Shown here: positions 13,177-21,382 of the stretch, piece after piece
Numbering within the stretch: the first letter of the stretch is position 1
How the letters are laid out: each line of letters begins with the position of its first letter
From: a virus
Reading direction: 5' to 3' (one strand)
IMG/VR virus record: IMGVR_UViG_3300037847_006271
Coordinates: 1 to 40,666 of that record
Length of the DNA stretch: 40,666 nt
Position numbers and translations under genes: made by a program
The notes under the pieces: model-generated
What the model was told of the DNA's origin: nothing
The model's input: the letters and a program-made list of their open reading frames with translations, nothing else
The model's database searches: none

Positions 13177-15069
13177 TTACATGGAATCGCCCCAGCTGTC
13201 ACCCATTTCAATATCGGTCTTCATCGGGACCTCCAGCTCAATAGATTTCTCCATGATTTCTGCAATTTTTTCTGCTTCTTCCTTGGTTTTTACGCTGAAG
13301 GCCAGTTCATCATGTATCTGAAGCAGCGGAAGGAAGCCTGCGTCGGCCAGGTCCACCATAGCCTGTTTCGTCATATCGGCCGCAGAAGCCTGTATGAGGC
13401 GATTGAGCGCCTTGTAGGTCATCGCCCGCTGTAACTTGGTGGTCGGCCCGTAGTGTGCCCGTGCCTCGTCCAACGGCATGGCCTTATGCATACCGAAACC
13501 CTCGGGCTCGTACAGATTGAAACGGCACCGTCGGCCGCGAAGCGAGAAGATTTGTCCGCGAGCCGCGGGATCATTCAAACGCATCTGCACACCTTTAGTT
13601 AGCTTTTTAACAAAAGGCACGCGGTCATGGTACTTGTCGGTCAGTTCCTTGGCTTCTTCATCAGAGATATCTAGCTGTGCAGCAAGCTTTGCGCGTCCCA
13701 TGCCATACATCATAGCCAGGTTAATGACCTTAGCCTGCTTTCTCGGTATGTCGGCCATCTCGGCCACCATGCTATGGAAGTCCATGTCTGGATTATCGCG
13801 GTAACCGTCTACAAACTCGCTGACTCCAGGCATGCTTATGTTCTTGGCGCGTCGGAACACTTCAGCGTAATGAACCAGGATTCGAGGCTCCTGCTGCGAA
13901 TAGTCGATACTGGCCCACTTCTCGCCTTCTTCTGGCACAAAGACGCTCCTGATCATCGGTCCGAGTTCCGGGTGCCGTGCAGGAAGCTGCTGCATGTTTG
14001 GGTTGTTCATCGAGATTCTACCGGACACGGTGCCGCCATCGTCAGAGCGGATCTGGTTGATGTGACCGTGTATCCGCCCGTCGGGTGCCACATAGCGCAG
14101 AATGGAGTCTATGAACGTGCCGTTGATCTTGTTGTACTCACGCGCCTGCACAATCAATTGCGGCAGCGGGTGCTCATGTTCTGCGAGAAACGCCTTAGTG
14201 AAGCTTGGAGCACCTCTTTCGGTCTTTGGAAACGCAATGCTTTGTTTTTCAAACGCGCGAGCAAGAGAGTTGCCGGCCCATATCTCAATGTCCTCGCCAA
14301 CCATGTCGCGAATCTGCTTATTGATATCTTTTTCCTTCTTGAGGATGTGCTGCTTGATCCGCTCAACGCGGTCCAAGTCCACACGGACGCCGCGCAACGT
14401 CATGCCTACCAAGATCGGTAGCAGCTTCATTTCTAGGTCAAAGATGGTTTTCAGGTTCTCACCAGGAATTCTAGCGGCAAAATACTGCCATAGCTCCAAT
14501 GCGAGCTCTGCATCGGTCGTGGCATATGGCCCGACATGCATGGCTGGCAGCTTCCACATCTCGCCTTTTGGATCAACGCCAAAGCTTTTGGCGGCTTCTA
14601 CCAGCGCCTTCTCAGACTTGGTTTTGCCGAGTAGGTCGTAGCAAAGCGCGTTCAAAGAGTAACTGAAACGGTTCTCATCAAACAAGGACGCCACAACCAT
14701 CGTGTCGATGACGCGCCCGTTGATTGTAAAGCCTTCGGCTTTCAGCCAGCCAATATCATATTGCGCGTTGTGCATGATTTTGTCGGCAGGCGTGGCAAGC
14801 ACCTTCTGCATCCACTTGCGGACGATGCGATCATCTAAGTTGCCGCCGCCCCAATGTTTGACTGGTACATATCCACTCCACCATTCGGTAGCTACAGCAT
14901 ACCCTACAATTTCCCCATCTTGACGTGCCCAGCCAGGGCCCATCGTTTTTATTTTTGGGTCGCGTGTTTCAACGTCCACTGCGATCTGCTTAGCTTCAGA
15001 AAGATCAGGGAGCTCCGTCGGGGGTGTCCACTCGCTCGTCGGTGTGAACATTGCCATCTGTAGTTCCAT
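13177..15069 (-). CDS. Family A DNA polymerase with 3'-5' exonuclease
   Basis: 630 aa; replicates the phage genome. Exonuclease motifs: VDVET (D32, E34), HNAQYD (100-105), Y182/D186. Polymerase motif A SIDYSQQEPR with D389; motif B R443..K447...L451..Y455-G456; motif C QIHDEL with H586, D587, E588. The residue matching E. coli Pol I Phe762 is Leu451, and the next, normally Gly, is Ala. No 5'-nuclease domain, as in T7. Start at 15069 has GGAG 7 nt upstream; it overlaps the previous small gene by 65 nt. Last gene of the operon before the terminator. Confidence 0.95.
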   Translation of the reverse strand: MELQMAMFTPTSEWTPPTELPDLSEAKQIAVDVETRDPKIKTMGPGWARQDGEIVGYAVATEWWSGYVPVKHWGGGNLDDRIVRKWMQKVLATPADKIMHNAQYDIGWLKAEGFTINGRVIDTMVVASLFDENRFSYSLNALCYDLLGKTKSEKALVEAAKSFGVDPKGEMWKLPAMHVGPYATTDAELALELWQYFAARIPGENLKTIFDLEMKLLPILVGMTLRGVRVDLDRVERIKQHILKKEKDINKQIRDMVGEDIEIWAGNSLARAFEKQSIAFPKTERGAPSFTKAFLAEHEHPLPQLIVQAREYNKINGTFIDSILRYVAPDGRIHGHINQIRSDDGGTVSGRISMNNPNMQQLPARHPELGPMIRSVFVPEEGEKWASIDYSQQEPRILVHYAEVFRRAKNISMPGVSEFVDGYRDNPDMDFHSMVAEMADIPRKQAKVINLAMMYGMGRAKLAAQLDISDEEAKELTDKYHDRVPFVKKLTKGVQMRLNDPAARGQIFSLRGRRCRFNLYEPEGFGMHKAMPLDEARAHYGPTTKLQRAMTYKALNRLIQASAADMTKQAMVDLADAGFLPLLQIHDELAFSVKTKEEAEKIAEIMEKSIELEVPMKTDIEMGDSWGDSM

Positions 15070-15286
15070 CAGGAATCTCCATATTTTTTTGGTGAGAGTC
15101 AGTTAAGTAATGACCGAGTAATGCATAAGCCAGCCGAACAGCTTGCTCCGGCCCAAGGTCGAAGGCAAACATTTCGTCGGCATCTTTGGATAAAGTGGCG
15201 CTGCTGTGTCTGCGACGCCACAGGTGCAGCTTGACCGGCCTCTTGCCGGAGGTATGAGTCGCCCAGCAGAAAATTTCATCCCTCAT
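15005..15286 (-). CDS. Small protein between helicase and polymerase
   Basis: 93 aa. ATG 15286 overlaps the helicase stop (ATGA). Basic N-terminus (KRPVKLHLWRRRH), helical middle (GPEQAVRLAYALLGHYL) and an acidic, disordered tail in the part that overlaps the polymerase gene. Function unknown; placement suggests a replisome accessory role. Confidence 0.65.
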   Translation of the reverse strand: MRDEIFCWATHTSGKRPVKLHLWRRRHSSATLSKDADEMFAFDLGPEQAVRLAYALLGHYLTDSHQKNMEIPDGTTDGNVHTDERVDTPDGAP

Positions 15287-16815
15287 ATCGTGTAACTCCT
15301 CAACGCATCTTCTGGTTCTACCAGAAATAAGTTTTGTTTTGTTCTAGTGACGCCGACATAAAACAGGCGGTGCAAATCATCTTGTTGCTTCAAACCTTCT
15401 TCATCAAGGGTAAGGCGTGAGCGGTCCGACGCAGCGGAAAGGTCCGTGAACAGCGCGACGTTGTCCGCCTCACCGCCTTTTGCACCGTGTATGGTCGATA
15501 CCTTCACGCGAGCCTCCTGGTCGAGTCTCTCACCGCGTCTCAGGGCCGCGGATATGTATGTGCGGTCCATCAGGGGCAGTCGATTGAGCGCTTCATCCCA
15601 CGGCATGGTTTGTTCTGCCAGCAACCCCATCTGATCGCGCAACTCTTCAAAAGAGAACATGTCGTGTATCTGTAGATGGTTGAGCTGTTTGAAGCCTCTG
15701 CGGACTCGCGAGCCGGTGCTCATGTAGGCATACATCTGTTTCAGTGTACCTGCGTCTATCTTCTCGCCTTGGCGCACGCGCTCCCAGCCCTGCACGGCCT
15801 GCGCAACCTTGTGCGATATGGACCGCGAGCCGCGGTTGTCGAAGATCACGCCTTGGCTACGCAGCATGTCACATATGTTGTTCAGCATGTAATTGCACTG
15901 CGCGAGCACCAGCCATGATCCATCTTCGAACTGTAGCGAAGCAGGGTTCACGATTCGGCGGACGTTGCCCATCGTGCCGTTAGCCAGATACTGCTTTGTA
16001 CGACGGTTCTTGATGCGTGTGACGATGCGCTGCGCGTGTTCATGCACAGTTTGCGGTACACGGTAGGACTGCGAGAGAACCTCTGAACCGCCATCCAGAT
16101 CAATGAACTGAGACACATCAGCCCCTGCCCAACGATAGATGGCTTGATCATCGTCCCCTGCGAGATACATGCGCTCGGACTTGCTGTTGATTATGTGGGC
16201 CATCTGCCATTGCAGCGGAGAGAGGTCCTGCGCTTCATCGAGGAATGAGATCGAAAAGCGAGGACAGAACTTGTCGCCCTTCTCTACGAAGTATTCAAGG
16301 ATATCGGTGTAGTCGAACAGCTTATGCTGCGCTTTGTACTTCTTGTAACAATTTGAAACATATTCAATCTCAGCAAAAGAATACGGCGAGTTAGAGGTGT
16401 CGTATGTTTTTTTCAGCGGTTGAACCATGAGCCGCGACATTTGAATGACGCGCAGTATAGGGTTCTCGTTGAACTTGCTGCCTATGTCATCTTCCGGGTT
16501 CTGTGAGGTCCCTGACAATCTGAAGCCTATCTGTGCACCAAGCTCAATCAAATGTTCGTTTTGCATAAGCTGATCAGAGTTGATGTCGGACAGCTGAAAA
16601 GCGAAGCTATGCAGGGTCCGAAAGAAATGAAGGTCTTTCTCGACGTCCAGCTCAAAGCGCCGCGCAGCGCGTTCCTTGGCCTCTCGTGCAGCTTTGCGCG
16701 TGAAGGCAAGGAAACATATTTGGTTAGGCAGCACGCCTTCTTCCAAGTGTTTATCGACAAGGTTGAGAAGTGTCGTGGTTTTGCCCGTGCCTGGGGGCCC
16801 GAAAATCCTGAACAT
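15283..16815 (-). CDS. UvrD/Rep-type superfamily 1 helicase
   Basis: 510 aa, shorter than UvrD (about 720), so accessory domains are reduced. Motif I GPPGTGKTT (6-14), Ia FTRKAAREAKER (38-49), II DEAQD (193-197), III AGDDDQAIYRWAGA (219-232), IV QSYR (249-252), V VSTIHGAKG (439-447), VI YVGVTRT (486-492). These define an SF1A 3'-5' DNA helicase, here probably unwinding DNA for the phage polymerase. The start overlaps the primase stop as TAATG. Confidence 0.92.
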   Translation of the reverse strand: MFRIFGPPGTGKTTTLLNLVDKHLEEGVLPNQICFLAFTRKAAREAKERAARRFELDVEKDLHFFRTLHSFAFQLSDINSDQLMQNEHLIELGAQIGFRLSGTSQNPEDDIGSKFNENPILRVIQMSRLMVQPLKKTYDTSNSPYSFAEIEYVSNCYKKYKAQHKLFDYTDILEYFVEKGDKFCPRFSISFLDEAQDLSPLQWQMAHIINSKSERMYLAGDDDQAIYRWAGADVSQFIDLDGGSEVLSQSYRVPQTVHEHAQRIVTRIKNRRTKQYLANGTMGNVRRIVNPASLQFEDGSWLVLAQCNYMLNNICDMLRSQGVIFDNRGSRSISHKVAQAVQGWERVRQGEKIDAGTLKQMYAYMSTGSRVRRGFKQLNHLQIHDMFSFEELRDQMGLLAEQTMPWDEALNRLPLMDRTYISAALRRGERLDQEARVKVSTIHGAKGGEADNVALFTDLSAASDRSRLTLDEEGLKQQDDLHRLFYVGVTRTKQNLFLVEPEDALRSYTI

Positions 16816-18353
16816 TAGAACGGTATATCCTCCTCGTTTACTGCGAAGTCTGGAGTCCTGACATCTGCCCCAGATGCTTCAAGAGCGGGTATCTTCCACA
16901 CGCGCACGGTTCTTTCTTTGATGCGCAGGGTAGTGGGCTCGCCATTGATGTCCCGCAGGCGTTGCGCGATTTTGTGCGTCTTGAAGTCAAAGAACCGATT
17001 ACGCTTGAGGTAATTTTCAAAGTCGCGCAGACGAAAGAAGGTCTGGCTGGTGTCTTCATCGGTCCACGGACGGCGAAGCAGGATTTCTTCTTTGTCCTGC
17101 GCGGTCTGCATGTTGCGGCAGAAGTCCTCCAGATAATCGTAAAACGCGCCTTCAAGAGAAGCGTCTTGGCTTGTTTCGATGACGCCACCTTCCGTCTCGG
17201 TCATGTCACGCAGTAGCGCGTTGATGCGAGACTCCCATATCGGTTTTGAAGATGTGGGCGGCATGAAGTTGAGCTGTTCAACGCATGCCTTCTGGAAAGC
17301 GGCCTGGTTGAGCAAAGCGTCAGTGTCCAACTCCAAGGGCTCACCATTTACGTCCATGAACCAGACCGGCGGTGTCGATGCATACTTGCGAAGATTTGCT
17401 ACAGCAGCATTGTTGCCAGCGGAACCCACACCAAACTTACGAGTCAGGCACAGCTCTTTGTTGCAGTAGTCGTTTATCGGCGCATCGTTGCACTTGTAAA
17501 CGTAGTCTTTGCGGTTGAGCTGCTTGACGATGATGTTGACCTCTGCCAGAGGCAGCGGCGGATTCATGTATTGGTGGTTGTACTTTGCCACCTCATCTTC
17601 CCAAGTGTCTGGGTGACTCTTGCGCAGATAGACGCCAACGTTGAACAGACCGTTGTTGCGAGTCCCCTCTGGGAATCCTTGGGTGCACAATAACTGCAAG
17701 CAAGGCGGGCCATCGGGCACAGGGAGATTGTCTTCCTTCTGCACTTGTAAGGCCAGAATTTGCTCTGGTGTTTGGACGTAAGCTTTGTGCAGCTCAAAGA
17801 ATTCTTCGAGCGTAGCAGCGGAGCCGTCATCTTTGAAAGCGTAGCGGAGGCCGTCTTCCGCATTGTAATACGGCATGTTCAGAAAGTTACCCACGTCACC
17901 GCGATCAAGCTGAAGCTTGATTTGCTTTGGGAAAATTTCAGAGCCGCTGTACCCCAGAGCTGAAGCTATGTGACGCAAAACCTCCTGCATATCTTTTGCA
18001 GGCATCCAATCATCCGCAAACAGAAACACATGGGCCCCGCCGCTTTTTGACCGGCAAACCACCAAAGGCAGCTTCTTCTTACGGATTTTATCGATAAGCT
18101 CTTTGTGATTAAAATTGTATTGATCGATGTCAACGCAGCCCCAAACACAGTTATTATCTGCGTTGATGGGTATGATGCCAACGGACGCACCTTTGCCAGA
18201 CAGATGCCCTTCCCAATGGGCCTCGGTCCGAGATTCGCGGACAATCTTTGCTTGCCCCGTTTGTTTTCCGTTCGCTTTGGTTGAGTTGATTTCGTATGTG
18301 CCAAAGGCTTCTTCTAGGCCACGGAAGATCGTGGCAAATGTTTTTGCAGACAT
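16815..18353 (-). CDS. Archaeo-eukaryotic-type primase with PriCT-like domain
   Basis: 512 aa. The N-terminal half has AEP primase motifs: VDIDQY with D75 and D77, SKSGGAH with H108, and a later GNFLNMPYY (155-163). The sequence flavour is that of the TOTE-type AEP group. Residues 230-280 look like a PriCT helical domain. A cysteine group follows (C288, C297, C302). It makes primers for the polymerase encoded downstream. The extreme C-terminus is EEDIPF, resembling the SSB tail. Start 18353 has GGGAG 7 nt upstream. Confidence 0.85.
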   Translation of the reverse strand: MSAKTFATIFRGLEEAFGTYEINSTKANGKQTGQAKIVRESRTEAHWEGHLSGKGASVGIIPINADNNCVWGCVDIDQYNFNHKELIDKIRKKKLPLVVCRSKSGGAHVFLFADDWMPAKDMQEVLRHIASALGYSGSEIFPKQIKLQLDRGDVGNFLNMPYYNAEDGLRYAFKDDGSAATLEEFFELHKAYVQTPEQILALQVQKEDNLPVPDGPPCLQLLCTQGFPEGTRNNGLFNVGVYLRKSHPDTWEDEVAKYNHQYMNPPLPLAEVNIIVKQLNRKDYVYKCNDAPINDYCNKELCLTRKFGVGSAGNNAAVANLRKYASTPPVWFMDVNGEPLELDTDALLNQAAFQKACVEQLNFMPPTSSKPIWESRINALLRDMTETEGGVIETSQDASLEGAFYDYLEDFCRNMQTAQDKEEILLRRPWTDEDTSQTFFRLRDFENYLKRNRFFDFKTHKIAQRLRDINGEPTTLRIKERTVRVWKIPALEASGADVRTPDFAVNEEDIPF

Positions 18354-18415
18354 GCTTCACTCCCGGATGGTTAGGACGACGGCAGGACTGACCGTTAACC
18401 TGCCGCCGCCCTAGC
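18354..18415 (-). promoter_or_regulatory. Intra-operon hairpin and AACCATC leader before the primase gene
   Basis: On the minus strand GGCGGCAGG pairs with CCTGCCGTC (about 18376-18406), with no T tract. It is followed by CTAACCATCCGGGAG (18375-18361), a copy of the leader motif fused to the ribosome site. It may tune primase translation or mark an RNA processing point. Confidence 0.45.
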
Positions 18416-18418
18416 TAG

Positions 18419-19228
18419 TTAGAACGGTACGTCATCCGGATTGATGTCGTCGTTCTTATTTGAAGCGTCGTCTTGCGAGTGTGCGACTTTCACGTCCCCT
18501 GCCTCAACGGAGGTATGGAAAGCCTTGGCTGAGTTATAAACGCCTGCATCTGGCACTTGACCATGCAGGGAGATTTCCCAACCGTGCCATTTGCCTTTGC
18601 TGTTCTCTTCAGATTGCGAGGTCAGCTTGTAAATGTGGCTGTACATTGCAGGCGTGAATGGACCGTTTGGCCCTTTAAGCTCTCGTGACATGATCATACT
18701 CATCCACTTTTTCGACTTCTTAAGCTGAGTCGATTTCATGGCAATCATGGCATTTGTTGTGGCACCTGTGTCAGGATCATAAACCTTTACATACCACTGA
18801 GCTGTGCGCTCGATATAATCGCCAGTTTCGTCCTGGACGTACTCACGATTATCTTCTTTGCTGCGGATCACTTTCGGGCATTCCGCCTCAGTGTCGTAAA
18901 TCGCAACAGGTGCACCCGTCCCAGAGCCTCTCTGAGCCCATCGAATGAATTTACGCTGGTATGCACAAGGGATTACAAGAACCCCCTTCTCCGGCTTCCA
19001 CACGTCCAGGGTGACGGTGTTGACAATGTCACCCTTGCGGATGTGTTCATGGTCATCCAAGAGAGGATCGAGACCAGATACGATCTTCAAAAAGGGAAGA
19101 GCGAGGTCCTCATGGTCGATGTTTTTCATGCCCGCAGAAGCGTCTGCAAACATTTCCTCCATCGTAAGACCAGATACTACTGCCGTGTTTTTGGCCTCGG
19201 CGGGCACGTTCTTTTGCTGTCTAGGCAT
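18419..19228 (-). CDS. Single-stranded DNA-binding-like replication protein
   Basis: 269 aa. A disordered N-terminus leads to DLALPFLKIVSGLDPLLDDH, then strands KGDIVNTVTLDVWKPEKGVL and VIPCAYQRKFIRWAQRG, matching a phage family commonly annotated as ssDNA-binding or recombination-associated. The tail is acidic and ends DDVPF, close to the bacterial SSB tip DDDIPF that recruits partner proteins. Start overlaps the upstream stop (TAATG). Would coat single strands exposed by the helicases. Confidence 0.68.
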   Translation of the reverse strand: MPRQQKNVPAEAKNTAVVSGLTMEEMFADASAGMKNIDHEDLALPFLKIVSGLDPLLDDHEHIRKGDIVNTVTLDVWKPEKGVLVIPCAYQRKFIRWAQRGSGTGAPVAIYDTEAECPKVIRSKEDNREYVQDETGDYIERTAQWYVKVYDPDTGATTNAMIAMKSTQLKKSKKWMSMIMSRELKGPNGPFTPAMYSHIYKLTSQSEENSKGKWHGWEISLHGQVPDAGVYNSAKAFHTSVEAGDVKVAHSQDDASNKNDDINPDDVPF

Positions 19229-19806
19229 TATTTTGCTCCCTTAATCACAGCTTTTTGGCCGACATAAGCGCCAAACAGTTCCATAGGAAACTCTTTGCCG
19301 TCTTCCACCATTTCTTTTACCCATGACCGGAGTGATGAGTGATGGATGCCTTCTTTTTGTTTTGGCATGTGACCTTGTGATTGCACCCAGTTTTTGAACT
19401 GTTGTGCAGTTTCATCTTCCCCCATTCCAAAGTCTACGGAAACAGTATTTTTCACGATCCCGCCATGACCATTCGACCGCAGCCATTCAAAAGCCTGTGG
19501 TTCGTTGTCTTTGAGGATGGTGGCTCCGTAAAGCTTCTTTATCTCTACTGCGCTACCGTCGTCCATTTTAAAAGAAGACAGGCCAAGCTCCATCATTTTT
19601 GACGGCAACTCTTCTTCCTGAAGGGTACGAAGACTTCTCTTCATGTCCCTCAGTGCCTCCTCCCGTGACTCGATTTCTTTTTCGAGCAACCGGATGCTGG
19701 TAGCAATTTCAGATATAGATGAGAGAGAATTGGCACCAATTGATTCTACTGCTGTGCCCGCAGATTGAGCCGCATCATCGGCCATAAGTGATGAGAGATC
19801 ACTCAT
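19228..19806 (-). CDS. Coiled-coil protein heading the replication operon
   Basis: 192 aa, ATG 19806 with GAGGTG about 5 nt upstream. Residues 35-70 form a charged coiled coil (IRLLEKEIESREEALRDMKR), followed by ELPSKMMELGLSSFKMDDGS and a domain with NGHGGIVKNTVSVDFGMGEDE. I recognise this as a phage family that regularly sits beside the SSB-like gene; its activity is unknown. First gene after a strong promoter. Confidence 0.72.
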   Translation of the reverse strand: MSDLSSLMADDAAQSAGTAVESIGANSLSSISEIATSIRLLEKEIESREEALRDMKRSLRTLQEEELPSKMMELGLSSFKMDDGSAVEIKKLYGATILKDNEPQAFEWLRSNGHGGIVKNTVSVDFGMGEDETAQQFKNWVQSQGHMPKQKEGIHHSSLRSWVKEMVEDGKEFPMELFGAYVGQKAVIKGAK

Positions 19807-19857
19807 TTTGTCACCTCGTTCCGTGCTTCGTGTGTCGTGTTTAGTAGCTTTTGGCTA

Positions 19858-19905
19858 CTTGATAAGTAACATATAGTTCTATATACATGGGGGTGTCAAG
19901 GAGGA
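19858..19905. promoter_or_regulatory. Interleaved divergent sigma70 promoters
   Basis: Minus (replication operon): TTGACA (19899-19894), 18 bp, TATATG (19875-19870). Plus (helicase gene): TTGATA (19859-19864), 17 bp, TATACA (19882-19887). The footprints lie on top of each other, so the promoters should exclude each other. The core ATATAGTTCTATAT is nearly palindromic. Confidence 0.7.
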
Positions 19906-19909
19906 TCTT

Positions 19910-21382
19910 ATGAAAAGTTACAAGATGGCTGTGGAACACAAAAAATATAACTTCAAAACGAAGCCGTTTGAGCACCAGAGAAAGATTTTTGAAGAGACTT
20001 GGCGCAAGCCATACCACGCCTTTTTCATGGAGATGGGCACGGGCAAATCCAAGATCGCTATCGATACAATGGGAGCTCTGTATTTGGCCGGTAAGATTGA
20101 GAACGTTTTGATTGTTGCCCCCAAGGGCGTCATGGACAACTGGGCTTATAAAGAGATTGGGACGCATCTTTCTGATCAGGTGCCCGCGTCGATCCTTCGC
20201 TGGCAAGCGGCTATCGGTAAGAAACTGCGTGAAGAGTTTTTGAGTGTTATGAAGCTGACGGACCGGCTGCGTATCATGGTGATGAACGTAGAAGCTCTCA
20301 GCACAAGCAAGGGTGCAAGTGCTGCGGAATGGTTTGTCCGTCATCCCGGCGGCACGATGATGATCGTGGACGAAAGCACCACTATCAAAAACCGCACTGC
20401 AAAAAGAACGAAGACAATCATCAAGATTGGCAGGCATTGCCAATATCGTCGTATCCTTACAGGCTCACCCGTCACAAAAAGCCCTCTGGATCTTTTTACT
20501 CAGGCAGAGTTTCTTCAACCAAATTGTCTTGGGTTCAACAGCTTTTTTGCTTTTAGAGCGAGATACGCAGTGCTTGCTCAACGGGCGATGGGGCATCGTA
20601 GCTTCCAACAACTTGTGGGATACAAGCGTCTCGATGAGCTGAATGAGAAAATTCAAGAATTTTCAAGCCGAGTGTTGAAAAAGGAGTGCTTAGATCTGCC
20701 AGAAAAAATCTACTTGCGTAGGACGGTCACTCTCACAAAAGAGCAACAAAAAGCCTACAATCAAATGAAAAGCATGGCTTTGGCTATGCTTGAAGACGGG
20801 TCAATGGCGACCACTACTAACGTCCTTACACAAATAATGCGCCTCCAACAGATATGTTGCGGCCATTTTAAAGATGATGAGGGCCACGTCATTGACCTTG
20901 ATAACAATCGTATAGACGAGCTGTTGAACATTTGTGAAGAAACAGATGGCAAAGTAATTATTTGGGCCAACTGGGTTCACGATATTGTGAAAATTTCAGA
21001 GGCCCTTGCAATTAGATACGGGCAAAAGGCTGTGCAGTCTTACTATGGCAGCACAGAACAATCTACTAGGCAGAACGTGGTAGAAGAGTTTCAGAAGCCC
21101 GACTCACCATTACGGTTCTTTATCGGTAACACCCAGACAGGGGGCTACGGCCTGACGCTGACCGAGGCAAAAACAGTCATTTATTACAGCAATTCGTATG
21201 ATTTGGAGAAGCGGATGCAGTCCGAGGACCGCGCTCACCGCATTGGTCAGTTCTCACCGGTGACCTATGTTGATCTAGTGGTGCCTAAGAGTATAGATGA
21301 AAAGATCCTCGTTGCCCTAAGAGACAAGATCGACATCGCTAGCCAGGTTCTCGGCGAGGACAGCAAGAAATGGTTTGATTAA
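19910..21382 (+). CDS. SNF2-type superfamily 2 helicase/ATPase
   Basis: 490 aa, start with AAGGAGG 6 nt upstream. Motif Q-like KPFEHQ (18-23), I MEMGTGKSKIA (40-50), II VDEST (variant of DEAH), III LTGSPV, V TGGYGLTLT, VI QSEDRAHRIGQ: SNF2-family order. Phage members probably remodel DNA or displace protein during replication or recombination. It is the only gene of its unit, divergent from the replication operon, and ends against the late operon with stops overlapping in TTAA. Confidence 0.9.
   Translation: MKSYKMAVEHKKYNFKTKPFEHQRKIFEETWRKPYHAFFMEMGTGKSKIAIDTMGALYLAGKIENVLIVAPKGVMDNWAYKEIGTHLSDQVPASILRWQAAIGKKLREEFLSVMKLTDRLRIMVMNVEALSTSKGASAAEWFVRHPGGTMMIVDESTTIKNRTAKRTKTIIKIGRHCQYRRILTGSPVTKSPLDLFTQAEFLQPNCLGFNSFFAFRARYAVLAQRAMGHRSFQQLVGYKRLDELNEKIQEFSSRVLKKECLDLPEKIYLRRTVTLTKEQQKAYNQMKSMALAMLEDGSMATTTNVLTQIMRLQQICCGHFKDDEGHVIDLDNNRIDELLNICEETDGKVIIWANWVHDIVKISEALAIRYGQKAVQSYYGSTEQSTRQNVVEEFQKPDSPLRFFIGNTQTGGYGLTLTEAKTVIYYSNSYDLEKRMQSEDRAHRIGQFSPVTYVDLVVPKSIDEKILVALRDKIDIASQVLGEDSKKWFD

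Noticed and set aside
19841-20443. 200-codon minus-strand frame opposite the SNF2 helicase start
   Set aside because: The plus-strand gene has full helicase motifs, a strong ribosome site and promoter; the antisense frame crosses the divergent promoters.
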